Part shown: positions 61,573 through 64,000 of the stretch, piece after piece | Numbering within the stretch: position 1 is the first letter of the stretch | Layout: each line of letters opens with the position of its first letter | Source of the DNA: Kibdelosporangium aridum | Lineage (GTDB): Bacteria; Actinomycetota; Actinomycetes; Mycobacteriales; Pseudonocardiaceae | Direction: 5' to 3' | DNA length: 64,000 bases | NCBI RefSeq assembly: GCF_900176515.1 | Contig: NZ_FWXV01000020.1 | Coordinates: 35,311-99,310, forward strand | Position numbers and translations under genes: made by a program | The notes under the pieces: generated by a model | What the model was told of the DNA's origin: nothing | The model's input: the letters and a program-made list of their open reading frames with translations, nothing else | The model's database searches: none

Positions 61573-63147
61573 TCACTGTCCTCGGCTGGCCGGGTCGACC
61601 CTGGCGAAGGTGAGCAGGCCGACCATGGTGAAGTCGCCGGTCGACCCGGTGCGCCTCGGCAAGGTCGGCCGCCAGTTGCGGTCGGTTGCCAGGTAGGAGG
61701 CGGGGTCCAGTTCCAGCAGTCCGATGAACACTTCGCCGGTCAGTCGCGCGCCTACCCCGGCCAGTGTGATGCCGTCCCCGAGTACCTGGCCTTCTTTCAA
61801 GATGTAGTACCAGAGCGGGGTACTGGCATCCAGTCCGGCGCCCAGCGGTCGCAGTTCGGGGAAGCTGTCCGGGCCGAGTACCGGGATGCCCATCGCGGTG
61901 GCGATCCGCTGACCTGACGGAAGCGACCAGGTCAGGTGCCGCAGCAGGTTGCGTTGCGGTAGTGACGTCGGTGGGTCGCCGGACGGGATCGTGGCCAGTG
62001 GCAAGTTGAACAGTGGCGTGGAGATCCTGGTGTCGATGCGCTTGTTGGCCCGCACTTGGCCGTCGCCGAAGTTGAAGAACGTTTGCCAGCCGATGAATCT
62101 GCGTGGCGCGCGGGCGCCGCCGCGCAGGTCGACGGGATCCCGCTGGCCTTCCCCGGCGGGGTCGAAGATGAAGCCGAAGAAGGCGGGCGCGCCGGTGGCG
62201 GGATTCCCGCCGGGGTCGCCGCGCAGGTTCGCCCGGTAGGACGGCCGGATCATGCTGTGCCCGAACCGGTAGGTGGCGCCCTGGAATTCCACTGGCATGA
62301 AGTGCTGGCCGGGGATGGGCCGGTAGAACCGGCGACCGTTGCGCAGAATGTCCTGGGTGATGCCGAAACCGATGATCTGTGGCAGGAACTCGTGCACGAT
62401 GATCCACTGGTAGTGCCAGGTGACCAGGCGTCGTGCCTCGGCGAAGACCTGGTTGGCCGGCACACCCTGGGACCGCAACTGGTCCACAACCCGATTGTGG
62501 AACAGCAAGAAGGCCGCCTGCATGCCGGAGATCATCAGGTTCTCGTCGTTGCGCGGATCGGCGATGATCGCCACGTTGTCCGCTCGGCGGGGCACGTCCT
62601 CGAAGAGTCCTCCGCTTTCCACTCGGAACTTCGCCCGGTCGGCCGGGTCGTAGAACTCGGGGTTGACGTTGGGTCCGCCGCCGTACACCGAGTCGAGTGA
62701 CAGCGTGGGGTTGCGGGTGTTCGGTGACGTTTCCGGGTTCGTCGGTATCCCGAGGGGTGAGTTGTTGTCGAAGGTGAAGTCGTGGTCGATGAACTGGCCG
62801 AAGAACGTCGTGCCGGCCGTATGGAAGGGATTGTCGACGTTGTTGGGACTCAACTCTGGGTTGGTGATGAGCCGGACCGGCCCTTCTCGCAAGGGATCTC
62901 GGGCATCCATCAATCCGCCGGGTCTGCCGAGCTCCCGCAGCGCGGCCCTGACTTGATCGTTGGCCGGCGCGAACGGCGGCAAATTGAACATGCGGCCGAA
63001 GAATCGTGGCGAGGTTGCTGCGGGCGCGACGTCCTGGGCGAGTGCCGCATGTGGCCCCATGGCGACCGCGGTAGCCGCTCCGGCAGTGACTCCGCCAAGA
63101 AAACCTCGCCTGCTCAAGCTCGTCTGATGGTCGTTGTGGCGCGACAT
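61573..63147 (-). CDS. Tat-exported animal-type haem peroxidase
   Basis: This 524-residue protein starts MSRHNDHQTSLSRRGFLGGV, a clear twin-arginine signal with cleavage after about residue 38. The peroxidase-cyclooxygenase fold is shown by the distal His122 in FGQFIDHDFTFD, the region DENLMISGMQAAFLLFHNRV, and the proximal His297 in YRFGHSMIRPSYR. GGGAGGAC lies six bases upstream of ATG 63147, which decides against the longer frame from 63207. Bacterial members oxidise halides or phenolics outside the cell and may act in defence or cell-wall chemistry. No haem-maturation genes are adjacent. Confidence 0.88.
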   Translation of the reverse strand: MSRHNDHQTSLSRRGFLGGVTAGAATAVAMGPHAALAQDVAPAATSPRFFGRMFNLPPFAPANDQVRAALRELGRPGGLMDARDPLREGPVRLITNPELSPNNVDNPFHTAGTTFFGQFIDHDFTFDNNSPLGIPTNPETSPNTRNPTLSLDSVYGGGPNVNPEFYDPADRAKFRVESGGLFEDVPRRADNVAIIADPRNDENLMISGMQAAFLLFHNRVVDQLRSQGVPANQVFAEARRLVTWHYQWIIVHEFLPQIIGFGITQDILRNGRRFYRPIPGQHFMPVEFQGATYRFGHSMIRPSYRANLRGDPGGNPATGAPAFFGFIFDPAGEGQRDPVDLRGGARAPRRFIGWQTFFNFGDGQVRANKRIDTRISTPLFNLPLATIPSGDPPTSLPQRNLLRHLTWSLPSGQRIATAMGIPVLGPDSFPELRPLGAGLDASTPLWYYILKEGQVLGDGITLAGVGARLTGEVFIGLLELDPASYLATDRNWRPTLPRRTGSTGDFTMVGLLTFARVDPASRGQ

Positions 63148-64000
63148 CGTTGTCCTCCCGAGAGCGCTGCAGGGTGAAGACGCCCTCCGGGGTAAACATG
63201 TCGGCATGTCGCATACCGCTGCCAGGACGACAAGCCCTTAGGAGTGACACGAAACCATTAGGCGTCGTTGGAGACGCTCGCCGTGCTAGGCGCTATCGCT
63301 TGTACGTTGGGGCGTCGGGTCCGCTGATACGGCAGCACTTACGCAAATCCGTCTACACAGGACGAGTGAGATGTCGTGTGCCTGCCTTCCGTTTCGCAAG
63401 GGCAGGCAGTGGCTGGGAGCCGACGATGTTCGATCTGCCCGGCTGGCTGCCCGCCCTTCGTCCGGGGGCGATGTTATGCGGAGATGTGTACCTGCTCCGT
63501 TCGGGCGCACCATGGCGACAGAAAATCTGTGGTGGCTGGGGTAGACATTCGTCGATGGGTGTGTGTAGTCTTCTCCTTATAGCGAGAGAGAATGTCTAGC
63601 AGGCGCGGGAGAGGATGTAACTACCCGCGAGGTGAGACACAACGGTCGCGTGTGGTGACGGTTTCGACAACGTCTTCGCGGCCGAGTAGGACCGGGACCA
63701 GAAGTTCAGGCAGTGCGGGTCCCGATGAGGAAGTGCAAGACGCGGGTGGAGCTGGTGCGCCCGCGAAGCTGGTGAAGTAGCAGTAGTACGAGGACAGCAG
63801 TAAAGACGGTCAGGTGGCCGGAGCCGATCGGTTGAAGGGGTTCCGGCCACTGGCCAGTGGCGCGTCATGCGTGCTGGGGCCGATCTAGGCAAGGGGTTCC
63901 AGACGGTGATCGCCACGGCTGTACGGATCGAACAGGACAGACAACAGAGAAGGGGAGGGTCACTTCATCAGATCGCCCGCCGTGGCTGTCGTTCGCCGGG
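63148..64000. other. No supportable gene to the window end
   Basis: About 850 bases with short, poorly coding frames on both strands. No family or strong ribosome site was recognised. A gene may begin beyond the edge. Confidence 0.5.

Noticed and set aside
63376..63582. Possible transposase scrap near the right edge
   Set aside because: The phrase resembling an IS5 N-terminus (LLRSGAPWR) is too short to support a call.
1..64000. CRISPR array, rRNA genes or replication origin
   Set aside because: No regularly spaced short repeats, rRNA signatures or DnaA-box clusters were seen on either strand.

Overview
The window is GC-rich actinomycete DNA. Twin-arginine-exported glycosidases, LAL and LacI/GntR regulators, a DevS/DevR pair, GTG starts and a fragment of a 4-hydroxymandelate synthase-like gene suggest a Pseudonocardiales genome (Amycolatopsis/Kibdelosporangium-like). 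This is an inference from gene content, not a taxonomic assignment. It reads as an accessory region: about 40 intact genes mixed with more than twenty recognisable gene remnants and transposase fragments.

0-10.3 kb: a truncated membrane protein, a secreted jelly-roll lyase-like protein, an alpha/beta hydrolase, a subtilisin-propeptide scrap, then a compact sugar locus. That locus has an exported GH36 alpha-galactosidase-type enzyme, two paralogous GntR/UTRA regulators placed tail to tail, and an operon of an AgaS-type sugar isomerase, a BadF/NAGK-type kinase and an EamA transporter. Very similar operator-like sequences overlap the start codons of both regulators. 10.4-18.4 kb: a 1044-residue NACHT ATPase with an N-terminal cyclase-homology domain and C-terminal leucine-rich repeats (a bacterial NLR-like protein), an in-frame chimera of half a hydroxymandelate synthase with a GH32 C-terminal region, a broken P450, a MarR scrap and an apparently complete insertion sequence with imperfect terminal inverted repeats.

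18.4-31.3 kb: two membrane proteins of unknown role, then a LacI-controlled arabinoside operon (GH51 arabinofuranosidase, ABC binding protein, two permeases, wrecked GH39), followed on the other strand by a fused two-permease dipeptide/metallophore-type ABC protein and its binding lipoprotein behind a metal-box-like palindrome. 31.3-40.6 kb: a tRNA-like element, a STAS protein, then an Acg-type nitroreductase, DevS, DevR and acetate kinase with DevR-box-like sites, surrounded by remnants of CBS, phosphoketolase, MFS, TerC, XRE/TPR and CorA genes. This looks like an eroded hypoxia/dormancy regulon island.

40.7-52.4 kb: two desaturases, small proteins, a membrane-bound LuxR regulator ending in a perfect 46-bp palindrome, an AT-richer probable import with a DUF6294-like protein, transposon scraps (IS4-, IS6-, IS3- and TnsA-like), an S41 peptidase with an ArsR-type regulator, an O-methyltransferase and TetR/FAD/SGNH remnants. 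52.4-64 kb: a LAL regulator followed by a stand-alone cyclase-homology protein related to the N-terminus of the NACHT protein, a GT2 plus membrane-domain fusion glycosyltransferase, an exosortase-like membrane protein that lacks the usual cysteine, and a Tat-exported animal-type haem peroxidase. The last 850 bases hold no gene I can support.
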